Assembly (NCBI GenBank): GCA_016935555.1
Contig: JAFGQR010000159.1
Span: 1 to 47,693, forward strand
From: Verrucomicrobiota bacterium
GTDB taxonomy: Bacteria > Verrucomicrobiota > Verrucomicrobiia > Limisphaerales > JAFGQR01
DNA: 47,693 bases
Direction: 5' to 3'
Shown here: piece after piece, positions 35,539 to 44,078 of the stretch
How positions within the stretch are numbered: the first letter of the stretch is position 1
Layout: the number at the start of each line of letters is the position of its first letter
The notes under the pieces: generated by a model
Databases searched by the model: none
What the model was told of the DNA's origin: nothing
What the model saw: the letters and a program-made list of their open reading frames with translations, nothing else
Program-made: the position numbers and the translations under genes

Positions 35539-38505
35539 ATGCCAAACCTGCGCCGCATTGTGCCCGTTGGCGCCGCCCTGCTCAGCGGTCTCGTTCCCGT
35601 ATCCGCCCAGCCGCCCATGGCGCCCGACGCGACCGTGATGGCCCTCGACGAAGTGGGCGTGTACGCGGTGGGCTGCGCCTACGCTGGCCAGGCAGAGCAA
35701 CACGTCCCGCTCGGATGGTCGGGCTTCTTCGAACATGCCACCGGGGTCGCGTGCGAGCCTTTTGGCACCCAGCATGGACGGCGCGCCTTTCTGCTGCACT
35801 CCCCCTGGCGCGGCGGCACCGGCATCGCCTTCCAGCAGTTCGCGTTCAGCCTGCCGGAGTCGGCGACCGCCATCCGGCTGCGAGGTCACACCGCGATGCG
35901 CACGGCCAGCGTGGCCGACTCGGACGGCGTGACGTTCCGGGTCTATACGAACCATGTGAAGGCCTTGGAATGGCATCAGGCGGACGACGTGTGGCGGTCG
36001 TTTGACCTGGATCTCACAAGCCTGCGCGGCTCGACGCTGGCCGTCCGGTTCGAGGTCCATCCCGGCCCGCGGAACAACGCGTCCTTCGATTACTCGCTGT
36101 GGGGCGACCGCGAGCTGGTCCTCGAGGGGTTCAGTCCCGGAGCGCCCGCCCGCCCGCCGCCGGTGCCGCTGGCGCTGTCCAACGTGTGGAGCGTCCCCAA
36201 CGGCGAGGTCGCACCGCGCGGCGCGTTCCCGGGCGCCACGCAGATGTCCCTGTCAAATGACGTCGTCCGCTTCCGTTATGCCGGCCCGGACGGCACCCTC
36301 GATTACCAATGGCGCCGCCCGCAATCGGCCGGCGACGGTCTGTGGGGGGTGCTCACGCTGGAAGCGCGGATGAGAGGCGACGGGCCGGTGAGGGTGCCGC
36401 TGGCAACTTCGGCGCGCTTGGCGTGGACCGGCGCCGCGACGGCGGGCGGCAGCCGGTGGGTGGCGACGAATGGGGCCTGCACGCTGGTGCGCGCGTTCGC
36501 TTTGGGCGCCACGAACGCCACCGTGCGCCTGACGGGGCGACTGGTGGGGAAGAGCCTGGTGTTCGACGCGGGCTGCGACCGGCCGCTCGTGACGGCGCTC
36601 GACATCGGGACCTGGGGGCCGGTCTTGCGGCGCCGCCAGGTGACCACCCCGTTCTACAGCGGCACCGTCTATTTCCTGCCGGGTCAAAACCTGTTCGTGA
36701 ACGCCGCGCTGGACTGGACGGCGTCCGCGGCGTCCGCGCACAGCGGCGGCCAGGCGACCTACGGGGCGCTGACCGACGGAACGCGGAACCGGCTTCGCGA
36801 GCGGGCGGTGTTCACCGCGGCGTGGCATCTGGCCGAGGTGCTGCCCAATATCCCCCATCCGCCCTCGCCGCACCTGGAGTTTCTGGCGGACAAGATGGTG
36901 TTGGACAACTGGGGGGGCCGTTTCACGGCCATTGCGGCCCACCTCACCCTGTTGGCCGACTACGGCACCGCCGCCTGCTATCTCGATGTCCACAGCGCCG
37001 TGCCGCCGTGGTTCCACGTCGACTGCCGTGCCGGAGAGCCGGGAGCAGGGCAGTTCAGACGGGTGGCGACGGTGCACCGCGATCTGTGGGCGTTTGAGCG
37101 CGCAACGCATGGCGGTCCGGTGTTTGGCGAAGGCAACCAGCACTGGTACTGGAGCGGCCTGCTCGACGGCGTCGAGGCGCAGTTCGGCGCCGGCTGGCCC
37201 GGCAACGGTGGTTTCGACGCGCCGCTGAGCGTGGATTTCGACCTGTTGAAGATCCATCCGCTGCAGGTCAACCACGGCATGGGCTACTACGAACGCTGGT
37301 GGCCCAAGGACGCCCACACCAATTGGGGAGGGGCACCCCCGATGATCGTGCTGGATCAATACCGCCTGCAGGAGGTCGCCTACGGCCACGCGGCATTCCT
37401 CGGCGCCTCGACGTATGCCACCCTGCCCCTGGCGTGGCTCGACCATCACCTGGTGACGCCGGTCATGGCGCGCTACGGCGCCGCCAGGCCGCTTGAGATC
37501 CTCTACGAAAACCACGGCGCCTGGCTCGACGCCAGCGCCACCGCCCGCCTGCCCCTCGGCGGCTCGAACCGCCGCGTGCGCGTCCGCTACACAAGTGGCC
37601 TCACCGTCACGGCCAATGGCGCCTCCAATGCGCTGCCCGCCGGCTCATGGACCCTGCCCCAGTTCGGCTGGATCGCCGAAGGCCCCGGCTTCGCCGCCGG
37701 CACCGTCGTGCGCGACGGCCTCGTGTGCGATGTCGCCGACTCCGGCAATACCCTGTTTGTCAACGCCCGGCCTGCGCGGGATTGGAATCTCTCGAGCGTC
37801 CGGCGTGTGGCACCGCGCGTGTTGAGCGTTGACCCCACGGGACCCCGACAGTTCCGGGTCAGCTACCAATGGCAGATCCAGAACCCGCCGGGCCAAGACT
37901 GCCGCTGCTTTGTCCATTTCTGCTCCCAAGGCGCCATCCGCTGGCAGCAGGACCATCACCTCAACCCTTCCCCAGTCCAGTGGCACGCCGGCCAAACCCT
38001 CGACGACGGTCCCTGGACCGTCACCGTGCCGCCCGGCGTCCCCGACGGCGACTACGACTGGCTGATCGGACTTTTCGACCCGGCCACGGGCGCCCGGCTC
38101 AGCCTGATTGGCGTCGACGACGGCTCGCAGCGGATTCGGCTCGGCGCGCTGCGCCTGGCACGGAACGGCGCGGCGGTTCTTTTCACGCCCGAAACCCGCA
38201 CGCCCGCCGACCGCTCGGCCTGGTATCATGCCCACCTGAACCTCGACAACGCCGTTGTGGACTTTGGCGCGGTGCGCACCGATGGCAGCGCGCGGCTGGC
38301 CCGGCGCGGCAATGCGTGGTCACTCCAAACGTGGCCGCGCGCGCGCGCGTTCACGCTCGAACTCGACGCCCGCCGTTTCGGGCAGCCCGCCCGTGTCCAG
38401 AGCGTTGGGGGCGTCCAAGGCGAGGTGATTCCCCTCCCTGCAGGCTCGCGCTGGCGGCTGCCGCTGAACGGCGCCCGCGAATACCGCTGGCTGCACGATG
38501 GGTGA
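35539..38505 (+). CDS. Large secreted protein, putative glycoside hydrolase
   Basis: A 988-residue exported protein with a signal peptide ending VSAQ (about residue 24). Residues 88-205 are a carbohydrate-binding-like beta-sandwich that resembles the C-terminus of the protein at 28689-29822. The middle looks like a beta-supersandwich followed by a TIM barrel with YLDVHSAVPPWFHVD (about 482-497) and GPVFGEGNQHWYWSG (about 526-541). Placement of an Asp in a YLDV strand and a Glu in the next motif resembles GH101/GH129-type and DUF5696 enzymes. Further beta domains follow to the end. Catalysis is inferred from layout, not proven. ATG 35539 is chosen to give the signal peptide; GTG 35515 is possible. 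Confidence 0.62.
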   Translation: MPNLRRIVPVGAALLSGLVPVSAQPPMAPDATVMALDEVGVYAVGCAYAGQAEQHVPLGWSGFFEHATGVACEPFGTQHGRRAFLLHSPWRGGTGIAFQQFAFSLPESATAIRLRGHTAMRTASVADSDGVTFRVYTNHVKALEWHQADDVWRSFDLDLTSLRGSTLAVRFEVHPGPRNNASFDYSLWGDRELVLEGFSPGAPARPPPVPLALSNVWSVPNGEVAPRGAFPGATQMSLSNDVVRFRYAGPDGTLDYQWRRPQSAGDGLWGVLTLEARMRGDGPVRVPLATSARLAWTGAATAGGSRWVATNGACTLVRAFALGATNATVRLTGRLVGKSLVFDAGCDRPLVTALDIGTWGPVLRRRQVTTPFYSGTVYFLPGQNLFVNAALDWTASAASAHSGGQATYGALTDGTRNRLRERAVFTAAWHLAEVLPNIPHPPSPHLEFLADKMVLDNWGGRFTAIAAHLTLLADYGTAACYLDVHSAVPPWFHVDCRAGEPGAGQFRRVATVHRDLWAFERATHGGPVFGEGNQHWYWSGLLDGVEAQFGAGWPGNGGFDAPLSVDFDLLKIHPLQVNHGMGYYERWWPKDAHTNWGGAPPMIVLDQYRLQEVAYGHAAFLGASTYATLPLAWLDHHLVTPVMARYGAARPLEILYENHGAWLDASATARLPLGGSNRRVRVRYTSGLTVTANGASNALPAGSWTLPQFGWIAEGPGFAAGTVVRDGLVCDVADSGNTLFVNARPARDWNLSSVRRVAPRVLSVDPTGPRQFRVSYQWQIQNPPGQDCRCFVHFCSQGAIRWQQDHHLNPSPVQWHAGQTLDDGPWTVTVPPGVPDGDYDWLIGLFDPATGARLSLIGVDDGSQRIRLGALRLARNGAAVLFTPETRTPADRSAWYHAHLNLDNAVVDFGAVRTDGSARLARRGNAWSLQTWPRARAFTLELDARRFGQPARVQSVGGVQGEVIPLPAGSRWRLPLNGAREYRWLHDG

Positions 38506-38513
38506 GCAGGGCG

Positions 38514-38543
38514 AGCCCCGGCCAGCGCACGTCGCACGGGGCT
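38514..38543 (+). terminator. Hairpin after the large secreted protein gene
   Basis: AGCCCCG at 38514-38520 and CGGGGCT at 38537-38543 pair perfectly around a 16-base loop, starting 9 bases after the stop codon. No T run follows. Confidence 0.4.
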
Positions 38544-38699
38544 GCCTGGCCGAGGGGGCTGCGGCGGGGGGGATCGGCCGTCGTTCCCGGACGGCGGGGC
38601 TGGGTCCATTGAGGTGGGGCTTGGACGAGGCGAAAAATTCCGCTGGTCTTTTGGGTGCCGTTGGGCCTAGAGTGCTGCCATCGCCGTCAGCACGATGCT

Positions 38700-39449
38700 A
38701 TGCGTCTGAAGCTCATCAGTTCGGAACGGTTATACCGTGAAATGGCGACGGCCATATCGCGGTCCGTGAACGAAGTGGATGCGGAGTACCTTCCTCCGGG
38801 GCTTCATCGGAGCGAGCGCGGCGCGATGCGGCAGGCATTGCAAGAGGCGTTGGACCGGATTCACGAATCCCGCTACCACGCGGTTCTCCTGGCATGCGAA
38901 CCGTGTCATGAGGGTCTGCAGGGGCTGCGATCGGGCTCGATTCCGCTGGTGCTCCCGCGGGTCCTGGGTCCCGCCGCATGGCGGCGTGGCGACCCGCCCT
39001 GCGTCCCGAGCGGCGCCCACCCATCGCATCCTCCCTCGCCGGGGCGGTCCTCCCCCTGTTGGCAACATGCCCTGGCCGCGCGCCGGTCCGGGCGTGCCGG
39101 GACGCTTCACGAGGCGCGCCCGTGGGACGTGTCGTGTCTTGGCGCGGGGAACGGTCGCGGGGGCGGGCGGCACGCGGCCGCGTGCGGGGGCGGGATGGCG
39201 TCGTGGGGCAGCGGGTGGGCGGCGGGGGATCGTGTGGTGCCGGGGGCGGACGGCCTGGAATGTCAGGCGGCCCGGGAGGCGGCGTGGTTTGGGTGGGATT
39301 TTGAGAAGGCGCAGCGGGATCTGCCCCTCATTCAGCGTTTCCTGGACGGCTACTGGAGTTATCACGAGTTCTTCGTGGTGCCGCCCGGGTTTCAAATCGC
39401 AGCCGGGCCGGAGCCGGAGCGGTTGCGGGCCGAGGAGTTGCACTCATGA
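38700..39449 (+). CDS. DUF1638-like protein with an abnormal central region
   Basis: A 249-residue product. The first 80 residues (MRLKLISSERLYREM ... VDAEYLPPGLH ... LLACEPCHEGLQGL) and the last 50 (EAAWFGWDFEKAQRDLPLIQ, then RFLDGYWSYHEFFVVPPG) fit the DUF1638 family, which often lies beside corrinoid methyltransferase genes. Between about residues 90 and 180 the sequence turns into Gly/Arg/Pro/Ala-rich text without the family's HDC-type metal motif. The early Cys of the family (LIAC) is Ser here. None of the three frames restores the missing motif, so this is either a very divergent protein or a damaged gene whose frame survived. Its stop overlaps the next gene's ATG (ATGA), which fits the usual pairing. 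Confidence 0.6.
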   Translation: MRLKLISSERLYREMATAISRSVNEVDAEYLPPGLHRSERGAMRQALQEALDRIHESRYHAVLLACEPCHEGLQGLRSGSIPLVLPRVLGPAAWRRGDPPCVPSGAHPSHPPSPGRSSPCWQHALAARRSGRAGTLHEARPWDVSCLGAGNGRGGGRHAAACGGGMASWGSGWAAGDRVVPGADGLECQAAREAAWFGWDFEKAQRDLPLIQRFLDGYWSYHEFFVVPPGFQIAAGPEPERLRAEELHS

Positions 39450-40474
39450 CGAGCCGCGAGCGGATTCTGGCACATCTCGAGGGGCGGCCGGTGGACCGGC
39501 TGCCGGTGATGCCGATCACGATGATGTATGCGTCGGACCTTGTGAGCGCCCGGTATCGGGATTATTGCACGGATTATCGCGTGCTGGTCGAAGGCCAGAT
39601 CCGCGTCGCCGAGCAATTCGGGTTCGATTATGTGAACACGATGTCCGATCCTGCGCGCGAGGCGGCTGATTGCGGCGCGGCGGTGCACTATTTCGACATG
39701 CAGCCCGTGGCGCTGATCGAAGATGAGGCGCTGCTGGCGGACAAGGCGCGGCTGGCGGGGCTGAAGATGCCCGATCCGCTGGGCGGTGGTCGCATGCACA
39801 ACGGGGTGAAGGCGGTGGCGCACCTCAAGGAGCGCGTGGGCCGCGAGATGCTGGTGGAAGGCTGGATCGAAGGCCCGATCGCGGAGGCGGCCGACCTGCG
39901 CGGCATCAACACGCTCATGCTGGATTTCTTCGACGATCCGCCCTTCGTGCGGGACCTGTTCGAGTTCGTGGTCGCCATGGAACTGCAGTTTGCGCGCGCC
40001 CAGGTGGACGCGGGGATCGACCTGATGGGCGTGGGCGACGCCGCGGCATCCCTGGTCGGCCCGCAGCTTTACACGGAGTTCGTATGGCCCTACGAAAAGA
40101 AACTCGTCGACGGCCTGCACGCGATGGGCACGCGGGTTCGCCTGCACATCTGCGGCGACACGCGCCGCATCCTGGAGGGCATGGGCAGGCTCGGGTGCGA
40201 GATCGTGGACCTGGATTTTCTGGCGCCGATGGACGAGGGGCGTGCGCAGATGGGGCCGAGCCAGGTGCTGCTGGGCAACGTCGACCCGGTCAGCGTCGTG
40301 CTCAACGGCACCTCCGGAGGCGTCTTCGAGGCCATCGCCAAATGCCACACCCAGGCCGGCGCCCGCTATATCGTGGGAGCCGGCTGCGAACTGCCCCGCG
40401 GCTCGCCCCCGGAGAACGTGCGCGCGTTTGCCGACTACGCGCGGCGGCGCCCGGTCAACCCGGCGCCTGCGTGA
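39446..40474 (+). CDS. URO-D/MtaA-like corrinoid methyltransferase family protein
   Basis: A 342-residue cytosolic protein of the URO-D superfamily, closer to the cobalamin-dependent methyltransferases (MtaA/MtbA) than to HemE. It begins MTSRERILAHLEGRPVDRLP, and keeps a complete zinc site: H234-x-C236 in LHICGDT and C314 in GAGCELP, the H-C-x(n)-C arrangement of these methyltransferases. GVGDAAASLVGP and LGNVDPV also match. It is coupled by an ATGA overlap to a DUF1638-like gene. It differs from the paralogue at 21422-22582, which lacks the second Cys. The methyl donor is unknown, and no corrinoid protein gene or cobalamin riboswitch is visible nearby. Confidence 0.85.
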   Translation: MTSRERILAHLEGRPVDRLPVMPITMMYASDLVSARYRDYCTDYRVLVEGQIRVAEQFGFDYVNTMSDPAREAADCGAAVHYFDMQPVALIEDEALLADKARLAGLKMPDPLGGGRMHNGVKAVAHLKERVGREMLVEGWIEGPIAEAADLRGINTLMLDFFDDPPFVRDLFEFVVAMELQFARAQVDAGIDLMGVGDAAASLVGPQLYTEFVWPYEKKLVDGLHAMGTRVRLHICGDTRRILEGMGRLGCEIVDLDFLAPMDEGRAQMGPSQVLLGNVDPVSVVLNGTSGGVFEAIAKCHTQAGARYIVGAGCELPRGSPPENVRAFADYARRRPVNPAPA

Positions 40475-40640
40475 GCGGCTCGTGAGTCCTCCGCCAAGCG
40501 CCGCCGGGAACCGCGCCGGCCCCGGAGCAGGCGCCGCCGGAAATCCCGCGCCGCCTTCTGTCTTGCCATGGGCGCGCCTGCAGCCGATGATTTCCGCACA
40601 CGCATGGCATGCAGACGACACTCGAACCGACAGGGCGCCT

Positions 40641-41408
40641 ATGGCAGTGAAGATTGGCTGTTGCGGTTTCGCGGGGCGCCGCGAGACGTATTTCAAGAAG
40701 TTCCGGGTCATCGAAGTTGAGCAGACCTTCTACGATCCGCCGCGGGTGTTCACCGCCGAGAAATGGCGGCGTGAGGCCCCCGAACGCTTCCAGTTTGTCG
40801 TCCGCGCCTGGCAGGTCATCACCCACCCCGCCTCCGCCCCCGGCTACCACCGGATGCAAACCCGCTTCAGCGCGGTGGACCTCGCCGCGGCGGGTCATTT
40901 TCAACCGGCCCCGATCGTCTGGCAGGGATGGCAGCGAACCCGCGAGCTGGCCGAGGCGCTGCAATCGCGGGCGGTTCTCTTTCAATGCCCGGAATCGTTC
41001 GTCCCGAGTGCCGAGCACAAGGAGAATCTGCGCCGGTTCTTCCACCGCGTCCGCGACGAAACCCCGTCCGCGGCCGGCGACTTCAGCTACGCCTGGGAAC
41101 CGCCGCGATGCTGGGCGGACGCCGACGTTGCGGCGATGAGCAGCGAATTGGGGCTGGTGCATGCGGTGGATCCGTTCGTCTGCCCGCCCCTGACCACGGG
41201 CAAATGCTACCTGCGCCTCAACGGCACCAAGGGCTACCGCCACCGGCACACGGACGAGGAACTCCGGCAACTGGCCGAACTCATGGCCCGTTTCCACAGC
41301 GGCTACTGCCTTTTCGGCAACCTGCATATGCGCGAAGACGCCTGCCGCGCCTTCTGGCTGTATCGGACCGGCCTGAAAGAAACGGTCAAAGAGGACACCG
41401 CCGCGTGA
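40641..41408 (+). CDS. DUF72 (YecE-like) family protein
   Basis: A 255-residue cytosolic protein of the DUF72 family, a TIM-barrel group of unknown function. Marks: KIGCCGFAGRRETYFKKF at the start, VIEVEQTFYDPPRVFTAEKW, FQFVVRAWQVITHP, FSYAWEPPRCW and the late YLRLNGTKGYRHRHTDEEL and NLHMREDA. ATG 40641 gives the usual family start; the frame is open further upstream, with another ATG at 40587. It is followed 18 bases later by a radical SAM gene on the same strand, so the two probably share a transcript. No gene nearby explains its substrate. Confidence 0.85.
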   Translation: MAVKIGCCGFAGRRETYFKKFRVIEVEQTFYDPPRVFTAEKWRREAPERFQFVVRAWQVITHPASAPGYHRMQTRFSAVDLAAAGHFQPAPIVWQGWQRTRELAEALQSRAVLFQCPESFVPSAEHKENLRRFFHRVRDETPSAAGDFSYAWEPPRCWADADVAAMSSELGLVHAVDPFVCPPLTTGKCYLRLNGTKGYRHRHTDEELRQLAELMARFHSGYCLFGNLHMREDACRAFWLYRTGLKETVKEDTAA

Positions 41409-41426
41409 GCCGCACCGCCCCTCCCC

Positions 41427-42659
41427 ATGCCACCGCCTCAACAAGCGCCGCCACCGACCCTGCCCGGCCCGCACCGCATGACTCCCGCCGTCTCTGAACC
41501 GCCCCCCACCCCGCCGCCGCCCGCGCCGCCGCCCCGGGCCGGCGATGCCCCCGCTCCGGTCGCGCCTCCCCGGACGGGCTTGTGGAGGTTGATCGGCCAG
41601 GTGCTGCGCGACGGCGGCCCCGGCTACCTCCAGTTCGCCATCACCAATGTGTGCAACGCCCGCTGCGAATTCTGCGGGTTCGCCGTGCACAAGTTCGATC
41701 CCCGCCAGCGCCGGAGCGTCACCCTGCCGGACGCGCGCGACGTCATCGACATCTGCGCGCGCGAGCACATCGGCTACCTGCTCTTTGTCGGTGGCGAACC
41801 CCTCGTCCATCGCGACCTCGCCGCCATGGTGCGCTACACCGCCGAGCGCGGCATCCGCCCGATGATCTGCACCAACGGCTCGCTCTGGACCGACTCGAAC
41901 ATGCGCGCCCTCGCCCGCAACGGCCTCTCCAACGTCATCATGTCCATCGACGCCACGGACGCCGAAACCCACGAGAAACACCGAGGCCTGCCGGGCGTCT
42001 GCCGCACCATTGCCCATGCCAATCGCGTCTTTGCCGGCCTGGGGGTGCAGACCACCGCCAGCGTCACGGCGAGCCGGTTGATTGACGATTACGACAAGCT
42101 GCCGGCGTTTCTCCGGAGCCTGGGCTTTACCCATTGCACGTTCAGTTACCCCCTCACCAACCTCGGCTCCAGCTACCTGAGCTTCAGCGGCTCCGGCTTG
42201 GTCAATTACTCGCCCGACGAACTCGTCGGCGTTTTCGAACACATCCAATCCCTCAAACGCCGCAGCCCGTTCCCCGTCGTCAATCCCACCGAGTCCCTCC
42301 GTGACATGCAGCGCCACGTGCGCCGCGAACCGGAGCGGTTCCCCTGTCTGGGCGGCTACAAATACTTCTACCTCGACTGGAACCTCGACCTCTACCGCTG
42401 CCATTTCTGGGAAACCCCCATCTGCAACATCCGCCAGTTCGATGCCTCCAAACGCATCCGCGACGGCTGCACCCGCTGCATGATCGATTGCTACCGCGAC
42501 CCCAGCGTCCTCCAGTTCGCCGCCCTCAGCCTCAGCGACGCCTGGCATCAGCTCCGTCGCGGCCACTTCCTCACCGCCGCCCGCCACCTGCTGGACCCCC
42601 GCAACCTCACCTCCCTGCGCGCCGTCTGGGAACAGCGCCGCTACATCGCCAAGGTGTAG
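41427..42659 (+). CDS. Radical SAM protein with C-terminal Cys-rich region
   Basis: A 410-residue protein with a Pro-rich N-terminus of about 50 residues, then a radical SAM domain with the cluster motif CNARCEFC (C76, C80, C83), FVGGEPLVHRDL and ICTNGS. The last hundred residues hold several Cys in FPCLGGYKYFYLDW, CHFWETPIC and CTRCMIDC, resembling a SPASM-like auxiliary cluster domain used in peptide or cofactor modification. The substrate is unknown. There is no obvious small precursor peptide next to it. The start could be 41427 or ATG 41478; both fall in the Pro-rich part. A strong hairpin follows the stop. Confidence 0.8.
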   Translation: MPPPQQAPPPTLPGPHRMTPAVSEPPPTPPPPAPPPRAGDAPAPVAPPRTGLWRLIGQVLRDGGPGYLQFAITNVCNARCEFCGFAVHKFDPRQRRSVTLPDARDVIDICAREHIGYLLFVGGEPLVHRDLAAMVRYTAERGIRPMICTNGSLWTDSNMRALARNGLSNVIMSIDATDAETHEKHRGLPGVCRTIAHANRVFAGLGVQTTASVTASRLIDDYDKLPAFLRSLGFTHCTFSYPLTNLGSSYLSFSGSGLVNYSPDELVGVFEHIQSLKRRSPFPVVNPTESLRDMQRHVRREPERFPCLGGYKYFYLDWNLDLYRCHFWETPICNIRQFDASKRIRDGCTRCMIDCYRDPSVLQFAALSLSDAWHQLRRGHFLTAARHLLDPRNLTSLRAVWEQRRYIAKV

Positions 42660-42738
42660 CCCGCCGCGGCTGCGGACCGCCCGGCGCGCGGCGGTGTCTC
42701 GGGGCCGGAGCGCGCGCGGGGCGCGGCTTCGGGGCGGG

Positions 42739-42765
42739 GGCGCGTTCCGGCTTGGAACGCGCCTT
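42739..42765 (+). terminator. Strong hairpin after the radical SAM gene
   Basis: GGCGCGTTCC at 42739-42748 and GGAACGCGCC at 42754-42763 form a perfect 10-bp stem with a five-base loop, followed by TT. It is the strongest simple stem-loop found in the window and lies 80 bases after the stop, before the mutarotase gene. Confidence 0.58.
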
Positions 42766-42902
42766 GCCGGGCAAATCCGCGGCCGGCCGGAGCGGGGCAG
42801 GCGGGCTTGTCAACGGGGAGGATCCTGAAAGGAGTATTTGCAAAATCCCGTCGAACCGTGCACAACAGGGTCCGCAACAACAGCCGGCAACACAACACCA
42901 AC

Positions 42903-44054
42903 ATGCACATGCAACACTCATTCCGATGGATCACGGGATTCGCAGTCTGCCTGGCAGTCGCCGGGTGCGTCGGCTGCGCCTCCCCGGGCACGGGCCGCGG
43001 ATACGTCGCGTCGGAGTCGTTTGGCAAGACGCCCGACGGTCAGGCGGTGCAACTGTTCACGCTGCGAAATGCCGGCGGCATGGAGGCGCGCATTTGCAAT
43101 TACGGGGGCATCGTGGTGTCGCTGAAGGTGCCGGACCGGGATGGGAACCTGGGGGACGTGGTGTTGGGCTACGACACGCTGGCCGGCTACCTGAACGCGT
43201 CGCCCTACTTCGGCTGCCTGGTGGGGCGCTACGGGAACCGGATTGCCAAAGGGCGTTTCACCTTGAACGGGCAGACCTACACCCTGGCCACCAACGACGG
43301 ACCCAACAGCCTGCACGGCGGCATCAGGGGTTTCGACAAGGTCGTCTGGAAAGCCGCTGCGCTTTACCGGGACGACGTCGGCCCCGTGCTGGAACTGCGC
43401 TACCGCAGCCGCGACGGCGAGGAAGGCTTCCCGGGCAACCTCGACGTCACCGCCACCTACACGCTCACGGCCGACAACGCCCTGCGCCTGGATTATGTGG
43501 CGACGACAGACAAGGACACCGTGGTGAACCTGACGCAGCACTCGTATTTCAACCTGGCCGGCCGGGGCGACGTCCTCGGCCATATCGTGCAGATCGACGC
43601 CGGCCGGTTCACCCCCGTCGATCCCACCCTCATTCCCACCGGCGAACTCAAAAGCGTCGAGGGCACCCCGTTCGATTTCCGCCGCCCGACCGCCATCGGG
43701 GCCCGGATCCACCAGAACGATCCCCAGCTCAAGATTGCGGGCGGCTACGACCACAACTGGGTGATCCGCGGGCAACCGGGCGAGCTGATCCTCCAGGCGC
43801 GCGTCACCGAGCCCGCCACCGGCCGCGTCCTCGAAGTGCTTTCGACCGAACCGGGTCTGCAGTTTTACACGGGCAACTTTCTGGACGGGACGATCACGGG
43901 CAAGGGGGGCTGGGTGTATCGCCACCGGAACGGGTTTTGCATGGAACCCCAGCACTTCCCCGATTCCCCGAACCAGCCTGCGTTTCCCCCGGTCGTCTTG
44001 AAGCCCGGCCAGACCTACCGGAACACGATTGCCTACCGGTTCAGCACGCAGTAG
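42903..44054 (+). CDS. galM: Aldose 1-epimerase (galactose mutarotase), lipoprotein
   Basis: A mutarotase that interconverts alpha and beta anomers of sugars. The 383-residue protein carries a signal peptide with lipobox AVAGC (Cys 22), so it is probably anchored in an envelope membrane instead of being cytosolic. The fold marks are complete: NYGGIVVSLKVPDRDG, GRYGNRIAKGRF, NSLHGG, TQHSYFNLAGRG and the acidic VLSTEPGLQFYTGN near the end. The start ATG 42903 gives the signal peptide; an upstream GTG/TTG extension is less likely. It is followed 24 bases later by an SSS symporter gene, a pairing that makes sense for sugar uptake with anomer conversion outside the cytoplasm. Confidence 0.92.
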   Translation: MHMQHSFRWITGFAVCLAVAGCVGCASPGTGRGYVASESFGKTPDGQAVQLFTLRNAGGMEARICNYGGIVVSLKVPDRDGNLGDVVLGYDTLAGYLNASPYFGCLVGRYGNRIAKGRFTLNGQTYTLATNDGPNSLHGGIRGFDKVVWKAAALYRDDVGPVLELRYRSRDGEEGFPGNLDVTATYTLTADNALRLDYVATTDKDTVVNLTQHSYFNLAGRGDVLGHIVQIDAGRFTPVDPTLIPTGELKSVEGTPFDFRRPTAIGARIHQNDPQLKIAGGYDHNWVIRGQPGELILQARVTEPATGRVLEVLSTEPGLQFYTGNFLDGTITGKGGWVYRHRNGFCMEPQHFPDSPNQPAFPPVVLKPGQTYRNTIAYRFSTQ

Positions 44055-44078
44055 GTGCACCTCGACCAGGAACTCCTT

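Noticed and set aside
38506..39446. Cobalamin riboswitch ahead of the DUF1638/methyltransferase genes
   Set aside because: The B12-box core was not found, and the gap before the genes is too short for the full structure.
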